A DNA stretch of 32,500 nucleotides from Prorocentrum cordatum. Lineage: Eukaryota > Sar > Dinophyceae > Prorocentrales > Prorocentraceae. Numbering within the stretch: the stretch's first letter is position 1; each line of letters opens with the position of its first letter. A program made the position numbers and the translations under genes. A model generated the notes under the pieces. The model had not been told where the DNA came from. It made no database searches and was given only the letters and a program-made list of their open reading frames with translations. Location: the NCBI GenBank assembly GCA_963575745.1, contig CAUYUJ010016060.1:1302586-1335085 (forward strand), written 5' to 3'. Below, piece after piece: positions 1-9,929 of this stretch.

Positions 1-1620
1 GCAGCCTGTGCAGCAGCAAGAGCGAGGCGATGGCGAAGGGGCTACGCCCTCCGAGCTGCGTGCGAGGAGGAGGAGGCGGAGCGTGGAGCGGGAGAACGGG
101 TGGCCTCGCGCCCTCCGGCTCGCTCCCTGCCCGCGCCCCGCGCCCTCGCGCAGGAGGGCTTCAAGCAGTGGTGCAAGTTCGACCTGCCCGATCCCAGCGA
201 GTTCAGGAGTGGGGGAGAACAGGGGGAAGAGGAGGAGGAGGGGGAGGAGCAGACAGCCCGTACCCCCTCGCGTCGTGGACAAATGGCACGGCGCGATGAC
301 CTGCGTGTGCTTCGGCCACTGGGTGGATTTCTGGAGCCCTGGGTCCTTAATACAACACTCGCTGTGGGGCCTTACTGGGCCCCGGGACAAAACTGTTCCG
401 CGGCATGGAGTCGGAACCCTCTGGGGAACCATGTTTAAAGCACAAACACGACGTCGGATGTTTGGGGGCGAGAACGGGAGGGACGGAGGAGGAAGACCAG
501 AGTAATTCCAAAATGCATGATTCATGTTGCAGGGCGCGCTCCCGTCCCAAACCCCCTCCGCATAATCCCTGCAATCTTTCCTTTGCACTAAGCACCCTCT
601 GGCCTTGCCATTCTGGTGAGATCCCTGCTATTTTTCGCGCGGAATCAGGCATGTGAGCAGGTAGGATCGTACAGTTCAGGGACGTGTTCAGCGAACTCTT
701 CGTTTCGAAATGGACCACCCCCTATCGTGCATGTGTTCCGCGATCTTCAGGCAGTTCCATGCGAGAGGAGGGCCATTGCGACGAAGAGGAGGGGGAGGGA
801 GGGAGGGAGGGGGGGGGTGCGAGGGAGAGCGTGCGAGGGGGGGAGGACGGAGCAGGAGGACCTGGGGCAGGGAGGGACGCGCAAGGGGGGGCCAGAAACA
901 GGACGGGAGGGGGGGGGGGAGCGCGGAGCGCGATGGAACCAAAACAATCGAGCCGTGTTCGCGCAGTGTTTTGCCCTTGCTGGCCCTCGAACATATCGAA
1001 AGACGCGTGCTGGCCCACAACGCTTCGGCGCGACACGCTACCACGTCCCCAGTCCCAAGAGTCCACGTCCCGAGCCTTTCCCGGCTTCCCGCCCCGCGGA
1101 GCGGAGCGACACGCTATCCGATCGCAGGGCATAGCTTGCCGCAGGGGCCGCCGATGCGACAGGCCCAGCAAAAGCTAAGCAACAGTTATCGACCGTAGAT
1201 TCGAGCCTCTCCCCTCCCCTCCCATCCCCCCCCCCTCCCCCACCCACCCGCCCCGTACCCCGCTGTGGCCGCGCCCCCACCACCCTCCACCGCCCCTGCC
1301 CGCCAGGACCCTGCTGGACAGCCCAGCGGCCGCGCTGAAGTGCCAAGGCTGGGCTCCTCCCCCCGCCTGGAGGTCCGGCTGGCGAGAAAGGAACGTGACG
1401 GCTGGCGGTTGGATCGTCGCAGTGGGAGCTCATGCTGTCGGAGGAGGAAGAGGCACCAATTACCGCTACCACTCCCTCGTCGCCACCGCCGGTCTCGCCT
1501 CGAGATCCTGGCTTGAACGCGCTCCAGGATCCCGGGGAGGAGTGGTACGGATACACTTGGGTTCAGACCCTCGGGAAGGTCGGGGGCGGAGAAGAGGGGG
1601 GTGATGACTAAGGGGGGGTG
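1..1620. other. G/C-rich non-coding stretch with purine tracts
   Basis: No gene is supported here. All six frames carry short overlapping ORFs made of Arg/Gly/Pro-rich low-complexity peptide, as expected of GC-rich DNA with few stops. The + strand has dense G-tracts at about 788-932 (runs of three to ten G separated by single A), which are candidate G-quadruplex DNA. A complementary C-rich tract lies at about 1205-1255. I see no domain, splice pattern or leader sequence that would make any of these ORFs a gene. Confidence 0.5.
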
Positions 1621-1621
1621 G

Positions 1622-1645
1622 ATATCATGGCGGGGGCCATGATAT
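1622..1645. repeat. Perfect hairpin, 10-bp arms and 4-nt loop
   Basis: The arm ATATCATGGC at 1622-1631 is followed by a GGGG loop and the exact reverse complement at 1636-1645. The motif TTTCATGGCG recurs just downstream (about 1656-1665). No flanking gene is visible that it could regulate, so its role is unknown. Confidence 0.75.
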
Positions 1646-1699
1646 TTCCCCAGATTTCATGGCGCCTCTTCTGATTTCATTACGTCTCTGGCCCCCCGC

Positions 1700-1980
1700 T
1701 GGGCCGCGCACATGCCGCCGGTCATGATTTGCGCCCCCCCCTCTTGGACACCCCCCTCTTGGCCGCTCCCGAGAAGGGGTCGGGATCCGTGGGGGCCCGC
1801 GTCACTGTTGGGACGTCGGGGGAGATGGGCCGCCCCACGCCCGCTCGTCCCTCAGGCGATCGCAAAGCAAACATGGCTTCAGGGGGCGTGGAGTAGCGAC
1901 GGGTCCCGCCTCCACGGGAAATCGCGGATCTCCGCCGCCGAACGAGGCGGCACCGGCCGCATTTTGGGGAGGACACCTCC
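1700..1980. other. Non-coding GC-rich stretch, nothing recognised
   Basis: C-rich sequence with overlapping Arg/Pro-rich ORFs on both strands. I find no domain, tandem repeat or dispersed repeat here. Confidence 0.4.
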
Positions 1981-1982
1981 CC

Positions 1983-2022
1983 GATCCATGGATTGGGCGA
2001 CTGCGCGCCAAATCCATGGATC
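1983..2022. repeat. Near-perfect hairpin next to family A copy 1
   Basis: A 17-bp arm at 1983-1999 (GATCCATGGATTGGGCG) is matched by its reverse complement at 2006-2022 with one mismatch, leaving a 6-nt loop. A third AATCCATG follows at about 2024-2032. It lies 14 bp left of the first family A repeat. It could be a local palindrome or part of a longer mobile unit, but it is absent beside the other two family A copies. Confidence 0.7.
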
Positions 2023-2036
2023 GCTAATCCATGTTT

Positions 2037-2198
2037 TCAGGAGAGGAAAAAACACACAGACACAATTAATCGTCGATTCCCTAGGAAAATGGGAAAATAT
2101 GGGAAGTGGGGGGGAAGACAAAATCACAGAAAATATGGGAAAATATTGGGAATCCTTTTATTTGTGTGTATTTATTTGTGTGTCCCAGGGCCCCTTCA
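2037..2198 (+). mobile_element. Family A interspersed element, copy 1 (about 162 bp)
   Basis: This is the first of three copies in the window (others at 13938 and 18068). All share a left end TCAGGAG, then CACACAGACACAAT, an A-rich middle with repeated AAATATGGGAAAATAT-like words, a G-run before AAGA, and a right end TTTATTTGTGTGT...GGGCCCCTTCA. The A/C-rich left end and T/G-rich right end are weak inverted repeats of each other. It has no coding capacity. Size and end structure suggest a non-autonomous DNA transposon (MITE-like), although a SINE-like origin is not excluded. I recognised it only from the three copies here, not from a known family. Confidence 0.75.
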
Positions 2199-2199
2199 T

Positions 2200-2435
2200 G
2201 TTTGCGCGCCCCCGAATGCCCCAGCCGCGTGGGACCTCTTGCGCGCGTGGCGCGCTCCCCAGGTGAGGCAAAGATGCCGATGCCGCCGCTCGTCCCGGAG
2301 AGGCCTCGTCGTCGCCAAGGCCGGGTCATCTGGGACATGCTGGTCAGACCGCATCCCGGAAGGCCTGGGAAGTAGCGATATATTGGTAGACTTTGAGGTC
2401 AGCATATTTAGATGCAGGGTTTCTGAGAGCGCCCC
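2200..2435. other. Spacer between family A copy 1 and the broken LINE
   Basis: GC-rich sequence without a recognisable gene. It has no relict spliced leader, unlike the start of the right-hand LINE, so the 5' end of the degenerate element that follows is not defined. Confidence 0.4.
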
Positions 2436-3307
2436 ATGTGTTGCGGCAGTGGTCCCGTACCCTTTGTGCATGCAAATCCGCCAGCGGCCAGTGTGGCTCC
2501 GTCGGGCCTCGAGAGGGGGCGAAGCGCCAGCCCGGCACGGACAGGGGTGCGTCGGCGTGCTTCACCAAGGGCAGCTGCTTCCTCAGCAAGGCTCAGCAAG
2601 GTGCACACTACGGAACCTTCCGTGCGCTTCGCAGTCCCGGGGGGCCTCGCGCAGCGCGAGCGGGAGTTCAAGGCCAAGGAGGCGGAGTTGCGTAAGCGCG
2701 AGGCGGCCGTCGTCGAGGCCGAAAAGGACAACGCATCCAGAGCAGCAGGGGCGCCTGGCGGGCCCCTGGGCTCGCCCGTTGTGGCGGACCAGGCCGAAGC
2801 GGACAGGCTCCGGGCCGAATTAGAGGCTTCGGGCGCGGCATGGACGGCACAGGGATCGAGCAGTTGCGCGCGGAGAAACGGGAGCAGCCTCGCGCTCTGC
2901 AGGCTCCCAAAACGATCGACTGGCAGCTGCTCGCGGCCGCGAAACACGCCAGTTCCCGCAAGCAAAACGCCTTCTATGCAGGAGGAGGTCGCCCGCGTGG
3001 AGAAGCTGCAGGCCGAGGCGATGCAGCTCCGCGAGAAGGCGCTGGCCGAGGCCCTGGAAGCCAAGCTTGAAATGGAGGCGGCGCCCAAATGGCACTGCCG
3101 GAAGGGGTCGCCAAGGCGGAGCTGCAGGCCGAGGAGCCAACCGCCTCGGTCTTGGATTTCGAGTGCACGGAGGACCTCCCAGGCAACCTCGACGAGTACC
3201 AGGATGGGGCGGTCAAAGGCGAGATCGTCCGCTTCCGCCAGGTGTTGGCCGACGCCCAGGCGACAGGGCGTGCCTCCAAGGCGGCCAGCGAAACAGGCCA
3301 GACCTAG
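2436..3307 (+). pseudogene. ORF1-like coiled-coil remnant of degenerate LINE
   Basis: The frame at 2436-3353 carries a charged heptad-like stretch around 2660-2740 (REREFKAKEAELRKREA) and another around 2976-3075 (EEVARVEKLQAEAMQLREK). Between them the coil continues in another frame near 2840-2880 (GIEQLRAEKREQ), and after about 3085 it moves to a third frame ending at a stop at 3305-3307. This looks like one ancestral coiled-coil protein broken by single-base indels. The position, upstream of RT pieces on the same strand, is where LINE ORF1 RNA-binding proteins sit. No zinc finger is visible in this copy. The first in-frame ATG-like starts are not trustworthy. The role is inferred from order and coiled coil only. 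Confidence 0.5.
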
Positions 3308-3384
3308 CACAAGCTGGAAGCGGAAAGGCTGTTCCGCCAGGGTGACAGGGTGACTAGCTCCAGTCCGAGCTGCTGGCGAAGGTC

Positions 3385-3999
3385 TTGCAGATGTGCGCCA
3401 GCGTCACCCGGCTGCAAAAGAAACGCAAGATCGGTGAAGGGGCGGCGGCGGCAGGGGCACCAGCAGCCCGGGAGGACCCCGCGGGGGCAGATGCACGGGT
3501 TTTCGCGTCCGAACCTGCAGCAGGCGCGACCACCCCGCCGCCGCCCAGCCAGGAGGAGCAGCGGCGCCAGGAGGAGCTGATGCGCGCGCAGGTGGCGCCC
3601 GACGTGGCCAAGGGCCCCCGAAAAGGCACTGCTGGGCGGCAGCGGCTGGGGGTTCTGGCGGTCGGCTCTCAGCTGCGTCCACAGCAGTTTCTGGCGGCTC
3701 CGCCAAGGGCCGACCGCGGGAGTGACCCCGCGCCGGGCGCGTGGGCCCCCCAGACCTACCCCGCGGAGAACTTGACCACCACGGGCGCCAGCGTCAACGC
3801 CTGGAGCAGAGTGTCCGAGCTGATGCAGTTGGTGGGCACTGAGAACGCGGCAGGCAGGCTGGAGGATGCAGGGCAACGCGCGGATGCTCTACGACTTCTA
3901 GCGTTCTGCTTGCAGGACACACGGGTCAAGAGTGAGGCTGAGATGATGTCTGCTCACGGCCTGACCAAGAGGGAGCACATGCGCGCGCCCCACCGGTGA
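3385..3999 (+). pseudogene. Unassigned ORF piece of degenerate LINE
   Basis: An open frame of about 204 codons, ending at the stop at 3997-3999. It holds an Ala/Pro-rich stretch, a short charged segment (EEQRRQEELMRAQ, about 3557-3595) and a more complex C-terminal part (SVNAWSRVSELMQLVGTENA, about 3790-3850) that looks like real former protein. I do not recognise a domain. It sits between the coiled-coil remnant and the RT pieces, so it may be the rest of ORF1 or the linker to ORF2. Confidence 0.4.
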
Positions 4000-5320
4000 C
4001 GGAGCCTACTGGAGCTCTGGCGGCGTCTCGGTGACGGTGCACCGCGAGCCAGCCTCGGCTGCAGTCCAGGTCGAGAGCGCTGAGCTCACCCACAGAGTGT
4101 GCGGCGCGCGCCCTGGGATGGCGCTGCCTTGCGAGGTCGCCCTGCTGTCGGCCCACTGCGAGACCAGCGCCAGGCCAAAGGCAATGCCGACCTGCTCGGC
4201 TTCCTGGCGGAGCTCGCGCTGAGCCCCGACGCCGCGCGGGCGGTCCAGTCTGGCTGGAACATGACGCCCGAAGATCTGGGCCAGTCTGGCTCCGCGCCCC
4301 TGGCGCGCGGGGCCATGGCGGTACCAGATGGCCCCCCTTGCTGGAGTGGCAGCGTTGATGAGCGGCGTCGGCGCGGTGGACATGGTGCCGTAGGAGGCGC
4401 CGAAGCAGTTCGCACCGTCGACTACTTCGAGGTCACCGAGGCAATGTCGAGCTGCGTCGTCGGGGTCCGCGCCCGCCCCGATGCGCCGCTGCATCCGCGC
4501 GCGCCCGTTTCCTACAGCTGGCTGGCCTGCAGTGCTAAGTTGGCCGGGCGCCAGTTCGCGTCGAGCCATTCGCCGTTCACCCGTTGTTCTGGCCCAAGCT
4601 GGACGAGTTGGCCTTCGACCGGAGCAGGCCCGCGGGAGCGCGCGAGGCGCGTGCGATGGGGCAGATGGCGCAGGAGTGGTTCAACTTCGCTGAGCAGAAG
4701 TTTTAGGGCCAGGGCACGGACCTGGACGAGGCCCGCAAGTGCACTGGTAGGATCCGAGGGCCGCATGCCGAGGAGGCCCCCCTCGGCGATCTCGGGGCCC
4801 GTGAGGGCCGCAGCAGGTGCGCGGCGGCGACGGCGCCCAGTCGCCCGAGGGCGCGCGGCAAGGAGAAGCTGGTGCAGTGGAAGTGCCGGCTGCCAACCAT
4901 GATCGTGGCCCTCGACTCCTGAGCTGGCGCTCATAGCGAAGCAGGAACTGCTCGACCTGGGCGAGGTTGCGACTGCCCCGGGCGGCCGGGAAGCCGCGGG
5001 TTTCGATGCATGTCTGGCCGCGCCGCAGCTGACATTGCAGACAGACCAGAATCCAAGCCCCGAAAACAATTTCCTGGGTTTTCGGTGAACCGCCCGGGAG
5101 CGTTGCATCCAGCTGCCGAGAGGCCCCCAGGGCGCCCCTCGCGCGCAGGCCAGGGCGGAGGGAGGAGCACCGCATGGCGGAGCTGCGCATGGAGCTGGCC
5201 AGATGCTGGGCCTGCCGCGCGAAGACCATGGCAGGCGAGTGGCGAGTCAGGGCGCTGCAGGCGGCACAGACGGGTGGACGGCAGGCCTGCAGATGTGCAA
5301 GGATGAAGCCGGAGGATATA
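4000..5320 (+). pseudogene. Unrecognised middle of degenerate LINE
   Basis: Here the endonuclease should lie if this element had the same plan as the right-hand LINE. I could not find its diagnostic motifs (QET-like, ADFN-like, final SDH-like) in any frame. Pieces that look like former protein include AKGNADLLGFLAELALSPDA (about 4165-4225) and RMELARCWACRAKTM (about 5185-5230), separated by frameshifts and stops. Either the endonuclease has decayed past recognition or this stretch is something else. No independent gene is supported. Confidence 0.35.
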
Positions 5321-5329
5321 TCGGCGACT

Positions 5330-6104
5330 TGCTTGGGTCGGACGCGACTGGGGCCTCTCGCCCAGTCGATGGACAGCAGTCGGTGCAGCGCATCATCGAT
5401 GTTTGGCAGCACTTGTGGACGCGCGGGCGCGACGGCGACGCGCGCCCCTCAAAGTGGGAAGTTGGGGGCGAGGATCTCTCGCCGTCGCGGCGCAGCTTCT
5501 GAAGGACGTCTGCGGCAGGTTAATGGAGTCTGCAGGCCTGGGCTGGGATGGCTTCAATTCGCGGGCGTTGCTTCAGCTTGGGGGCGAGGCTTTCCAGGTG
5601 CGCTTCGACGTCATCGTTGCCTTCGAGGAGCAGCCAGGGGCTTTCCTGGCCGATGAAAGGCACATGATCCTCATCGCCAAGGCTGGAGGAGGGGCGCGGC
5701 CAATTGGACTACTGGCGCTCTTCCCGCGCCTGCGGTCGCGCCAGCGGCGGCCGCTCTGCGCTGCCTGGAAGCGGGTGCGCAACGGCTTGTTTTCTTGGGG
5801 CGGATCGGCTCTGATCAGCTGTGACTCGGTTGGATTCGCCCAGAACCTGGTGGCCGGTTTCAGGCAGAGGTCGGTTCTTCGCCGACGACTGCCGGAGTGG
5901 ATCTGGAGCTCTTCTGCGAGGGCGACGCCGCCGAGGTGCACCGCCCACCTTTCCGAGCGCAACGAAGGTTCTGCTGCATTTATGCAGAATGGCGGGCCGT
6001 CCTCTTCAAGGGGCATCTCCAGCGGATGTCAGGCACGGGCGGCCATCGTAGCAGGCTGTAGCGGGGTCGCGTCGCTCGCCCGCCTCCTGCGCCTCAGCCC
6101 CTGA
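5330..6104 (+). pseudogene. Reverse transcriptase N-terminal half, frameshifted
   Basis: Starts in frame 1 (QQSVQRIIDVWQHLW, about 5370-5415) and moves to frame 3 near 5490. There LLKDVCGRLMESAGLGWDG and FNSRALLQL (about 5490-5580) match the RT0 region, and ILIAKAGGGARPIGLL (about 5668-5715) is the RT fingers motif (usually I-x-K-x-G-x2-x-RPI). A probable motif A remnant, GVDLELF, follows at 5894-5914 in another frame, where the right-hand element has LFLDTRKFYEHV. Motif B may survive as IVAGCSGVA near 6045-6075. A stop at 6102-6104 closes the frame. The order of motifs supports RT, and the broken frame makes it a pseudogene. Confidence 0.75.
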
Positions 6105-6770
6105 AGGAGGGCGAGCGCGGTGGGCCCTCGCGCGTCGCTCCGCAACGTCGCGGCCGACGCCCTGAACGCGTCTGGCGCCCGTGGCCCCGCAGTGGCCCAA
6201 ACGCCGCCTGCGTCAACTGCTTGTTCAGGGTATTCCGCGAGCTCGGCCTGCCGCTCGCCTTCGGCAAGTGCAAGTACCTCGCTTGCGATGCAGCCGTGGA
6301 GAAGGAGCTCCAGGCGTCGCGGGCATTGCCTGGGGAGTCGCGGGTGGGCGCCGCGAAGGCGCCAGTTTCCAACGGCGCCCTATGCGCCGGGCGGTCGGTG
6401 TTCACGCAGGCGGCCCGCGGCCGCGAGGCGCGCCGGCGCGCGGGAACCGGCGCGCGCGCCGGCGGCGGGGCGGGCTGGGCGACGCGGGCATGCCGGAGCG
6501 CATGGGGGCCGCGTCCTCGGCGCTGTAGGGGGCGGCCGTTGCTGGCCTATGGCCCGCCGCGCGGCCTCGGGGTCGCGGCGGCGGCGGCGGCGCGGCGGCC
6601 CCCTTCGAGGCTGCTCGCTGGGCCGCCGGCTGCGCGCTCACTCGAAGGGCGCCAGGTTTGACCCGCTGGCGCTCCGCTCCATGGACTTGCCGTTCATTGG
6701 CGGCCCCCGTCGGGCGCGCCAGCCTCGGTCAGCGTTCCCAGCACGCGCGCGCGCCTGTTGACGCCGCCCT
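6105..6770 (+). pseudogene. Reverse transcriptase C-terminal half, frameshifted
   Basis: FRELGLPLAFGKCKYLAC (about 6224-6280) is a convincing RT palm motif D/E region, then the frame changes repeatedly. SFQRRPMRR near 6361-6390 sits where the right-hand LINE has its LGTDANVTRRG segment, just after the RT thumb start. DPLALRSMDLPFI at about 6660-6700 looks like conserved sequence downstream of the thumb. No RNase H motifs could be found. Many indels; not functional. Confidence 0.6.
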
Positions 6771-6880
6771 CCTGACTGCTCGCAGGCTGGGCTGGGACTT
6801 CGACGGGGCCCTGCACCATTCGCGCCGACGAGGGCGCGGTGGTCGATCTGCCGCGCACGGGGCCTCGGCGGGTAAAGGGA

Positions 6881-6900
6881 GGGGGGGGGGGGGGGGGGGG
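6881..6900 (+). repeat. Run of 20 G
   Basis: An uninterrupted poly-G tract lies within the tail of the degenerate LINE. It is a plausible place for sequencing or assembly length error and for G-quadruplex formation. Confidence 0.9.
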
Positions 6901-7111
6901 CGCGCTGCAGCGCGGGTCTCCGACAAGCTGGCGCCCAAGGTCACGGGCAAGGCCCTGGCGCGCGGCGTCGGCCCCCTCCCCAGTTGGCCGCGGTCTTGTG
7001 GGCGTGCTCGAGGCGCCGCGCCATGGGCTGCGGGGAGGAGCTGGGGTAGAGCAGCCGAGGCTTATCCTTAAGTAGCCGCGCTACCGTGCTGGCCACAAAG
7101 GCGAACAGCTC

Positions 7112-7390
7112 GTGGGCCCCTTCGCCGTCAGCTCGGACGAGCGCCTCAATATGTTAGTCAGCCTGGTGGGTAGCCAGGCTGCTGCGGCTGAAGACGCGCA
7201 GGGGGCACCATGTGAGGCCTTGGACACGCCGCCCGAAGGGAGAGCGGCCCGGCTCCACCTGCTGCGGTGCGATGGGGTGCGCGAGTCCGACATCGAGGAG
7301 GTGCGCGAGTTCGGGCGGGCAGCGGCCCGCGCAGCGACCAGCTTCGGAAGTGACTCCGACGACTGCGACGAGGGGCACATCACGGGCTGA
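7112..7390 (+). CDS. Small hypothetical ORF
   Basis: An open frame that begins after a stop near 7073 and ends at the stop at 7388-7390. The start shown is GTG; no ATG near its beginning gives a longer protein, so it may be an exon or a fragment rather than a whole gene. The peptide is more complex than its surroundings: a Leu/Val-containing N-terminal part (ERLNMLVSLVGSQAAAAED), then an acidic stretch (VRESDIEEVREF) and an acidic Ser/Asp-rich end (SFGSDSDDCDEG). No known domain is recognised. It follows the degenerate LINE by a few bases and could be its tail. Confidence 0.25.
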   Translation: MGPFAVSSDERLNMLVSLVGSQAAAAEDAQGAPCEALDTPPEGRAARLHLLRCDGVRESDIEEVREFGRAAARAATSFGSDSDDCDEGHITG

Positions 7391-7470
7391 GGAGGCCCGC
7401 CCGCCCCGCCTGCTGCGGATGCATGCAGCACCCATATCCATACCCATACCCAGATCCTCCTCATGCTCTT

Positions 7471-7513
7471 CCTCCTCCTCCTCCTCCTCCTCCTCCTCCT
7501 CCTCCTCCTCCTC
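7471..7513 (+). repeat. (CCT)n microsatellite
   Basis: About 14 uninterrupted CCT units, flanked to about 7580 by C/T-rich sequence. With the GGA array at 7908-7966 it forms an inverted pair about 400 bp apart. Confidence 0.9.
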
Positions 7514-7738
7514 CCCGTGCTCCGCCTCCCCTTCGTTCCTGCTCCTCCCCCCCTCTCCTCCCCCTCCCTCGCTCCCTCCTCGAAGGCCACGGCTGCGGAG
7601 ACATCCAGGGCGACCCCCGGTTCAACGCCGGCGGGGTGGGCTCCTGCCGCGGGGCTCCTCCTCCTCCCGCCGGCCCGCGCGACGGGGGCCGCGGCCGCGC
7701 GAGCGCGCGCGAGCAGATGTATATCCAGGGGGGGGGGC

Positions 7739-8010
7739 AGGAGGAGAAGGAAAAGGTGGAGGAAGAGGTGGAGGAGGAGGTGGAGGTAGAGGGGTACGGT
7801 GGAGGGGGGGGCTCACCCACCGAATCCTCAGGGGCCTTCGGGGGGGAGGAGGAGGCGGAGGAGGAGGATGAGAGGGCGGTGGCTGCGGAGCCGGAGGCGG
7901 AACAAGGGGAGGAGGAGGAGGAGGAGGAGGAGGAGGAGGAGGAGGAGGAGGAGGAGGAGGAGGAGGCGGAGCAGGAGGAAGAGGGGAAGGAGGAGGAGGA
8001 GGAGGACAGG
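7739..8010 (+). repeat. GGA-rich tract with a pure (GGA)n core
   Basis: A purine-rich tract whose core at 7908-7966 is nearly pure GGA. It translates as poly-Glu in one + frame and poly-Arg in another, and the minus strand as poly-Pro or poly-Leu. These long ORFs are products of the repeat and not genes. Confidence 0.85.
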
Positions 8011-8463
8011 GACGTGGAGACGGGACATGGGGGGAACCCCGACCTCTTCGCGTCGTGAAAGAAGGACGGCGGTAGGTTTTGCTCATGTTTTGCGTCAGAG
8101 GACCCCCACCTGGCCGCAAGATTGTCAGAAACGATCAGGGACAGTCAAAGAAGAACTTGGGACTGGCCAGTGAAGAAGCACATGCATGATCAAAAACGTC
8201 GGGACGTTCGCGCAAGTTTTTGGGATCTGCGCTCGACCACCCTGCGGGCGCCTTCGGCGCCGCCCCTGGTGGGCTCCGCGCGCCAGGGAGGAGATCTGCG
8301 CGGAGCGTGCAAAGCGTTGGAACATTTTTCCCAACCATCCTGTGGTGTTGGGTCCTCGTTTTGAAGAGACGTCGCCCCGCGTTCTCCTCTCCTGTCCTCC
8401 TACTCCTGCTCCCACTCCTCCCTCCTCCTCCTCCTCCTACTCCCCGTTTCTCCTTGCGTTTCA

Positions 8464-9925
8464 TCCACCCAATACAACGTTTCGTGTCCCAATATTAGGG
8501 GGCCCCACCTACGTCCCAGTGCTACCGTCCACATGCGTCCCGCACACCCAGTACAGCGTTTCGTGGCCCTCCTCCCCCTCCTCCCTGCGTTTCACCCACC
8601 CAGTACAGCGTTTCGTGGCCCCATAGAGAGCCCCACCGAAGGCCCCGGCGCCACCGTCCGCATGCGTCTCGCACGCCCAGTACAGCGTTTCGTGGCCCCA
8701 TTCGGAGCCCCACCGAAGGTCCCAGCTACCGTCCGCATGCGTCCCGCACGCCCAGTACAGCGTTTCGTGGCCCCATGGGGAGCCCCACCGAAGGTCCCGG
8801 TGCCACCGTCCGCATGCGTCTCGCACGCCCAGTACAGCGTTTAGTGGCCCCATGGGGAGCCCCACCGAAGGTCCCAGTGCTACCGTCCGCATGCGTCCCG
8901 CACGCCCAGTACAGCGTTTCGTGGCCCCATGGGGAGCCCCACCGAAGGTCCCAGTGCTACCGTCCGCATGCGTCCCGCACACCCAGTACAGCGTTTCGTG
9001 GCCCTCCTCCCCCTCCTCCCTGCGTGCTACCGTCCGCATGCGTCCCGCACACCCAGTACAGCGTTTGGTGGCCCTCCACCTCTTCCTCCTCCAGTACAGC
9101 GCTTCGTGGCCCCATAGGGAGCCCCACCGAAGGTCCCAGTGCTACCGTCCGCATGCGTCCCGCACACCCAGTACAGCGCTTCGTGGCCCAATATTAGGGA
9201 ACCCCACCTACGTCCCAGTGCTACCGTCCACATGCGTCCCGCACACCCAGTACAGCGTTTCGTGGCCCTCCCCCTCCTCCCTGCGTTTCACCCACCCAGT
9301 ACAGCGTTTCGTGGCCCCATAGGGAACCCTATCGAAGGTCCCAGTGCTACCGTCCGCATGCGTCCCGCACGCCCAGTACAGCGTTTCGTGGCCCCATAGA
9401 GAGCCCCACCGAAGGTCCCAGCTACCGTTCGCATGCGTCCCGCACACCGACTACAGCGCTTCGTGGCCCCATAGGGAGCTCCACCGAAGGCCCCAGTGTC
9501 CCCGTCCGCATGCGTCCGGAAAGCCCAATTTGGCATTTTCACCCACCCAGTGCAGCGCTTCGTGGCCCCATAGGGGCGCTCCACCCACGGCCCCAGTGCC
9601 ACCGTCCGTATGCGTCCTGGACATGTAATTTGGCACTTTCACCCGCGCAGTGCAGCGTTTCGTGGCCCCATTGGGGGCTCCACCGAAGCCCCCAGTGTGA
9701 CCGTCCGCATGCGTCTCGGAAACCCAATTTGGCATTTTCACTCACTCAGTAGAACGCTTCGTGGCCCCATAGGGAGCTCCACCGAAGCCCTCAGTGGAAC
9801 CGTCCGCGTGCGTCCCGGAAACCCAATTCGGCACACCACCCACACAGTACAGCGTTCCCCCCCGCCCAGTGCAGCGCTTCGTGGCCCCATAGGGAGCTTC
9901 ATCGAAGCAGATATTCACAATTACG
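8464..9925 (+). repeat. Satellite array, 77-bp unit grading into 100-bp unit
   Basis: About 20 copies of a core (roughly CAGTACAGCGTTTCGTGGCC) lie along 1.46 kb. Between about 8640 and 9000 the period is 77 bp (one copy 75 bp), built of core, GAGCCCCACCGAAGGTCCC, and CTACCGTCCGCATGCGTCCC. From about 9510 the period becomes 100 bp, because each unit gains a segment containing CCCAATTTGGCATTTTCACC. Short units with CCCTCCTCCC spacers occur at about 8560, 9000 and 9260. A larger block starting at AATATTAGGG is present twice, at 8491 and 9190, exactly 699 bp apart. Because neither unit length is a multiple of three, several frames stay open on both strands; I do not call these genes. Confidence 0.9.
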
Positions 9926-9929
9926 GTAC

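Larger units (their letters stand above)
2436..7075 (+). mobile_element. Degenerate LINE-like retrotransposon
   Basis: Pieces of a non-LTR retrotransposon lie in order on the + strand but in changing frames: a Glu/Ala/Arg coiled coil near 2660-3300, low-complexity and unassigned ORF pieces to about 5300, and reverse-transcriptase segments from about 5340 to 6760. The RT part aligns by eye with the better-preserved LINE at 29019-32500: the VWQHLW segment here with TWQRLW there, GLGWDGFNSRALLQL with GLGCDNLHPRQLLLL, and ILIAKAGGGARPIGLL with MVFIPKADGGTRPIALL. The two are related but clearly different families. Many frameshifts and stops make this copy inactive. The ends are not defined; I set them where recognisable coding traces begin and stop. 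Confidence 0.75.

Noticed and set aside
5869-5886. RT motif C (FFADD) in the degenerate LINE
   Set aside because: It lies before the motif A remnant (GVDLELF at 5894) and in another frame, so the order is wrong; a chance reading.
7423-8058. Poly-Pro/poly-Glu protein on the + strand
   Set aside because: The frame is made almost wholly of CCT and GGA microsatellites and mixed GC-rich filler.
8464-9925. CRISPR array
   Set aside because: The intervals are themselves near-identical tandem units and not unique spacers, the unit drifts in length, there are no cas genes, and the genome is eukaryotic.
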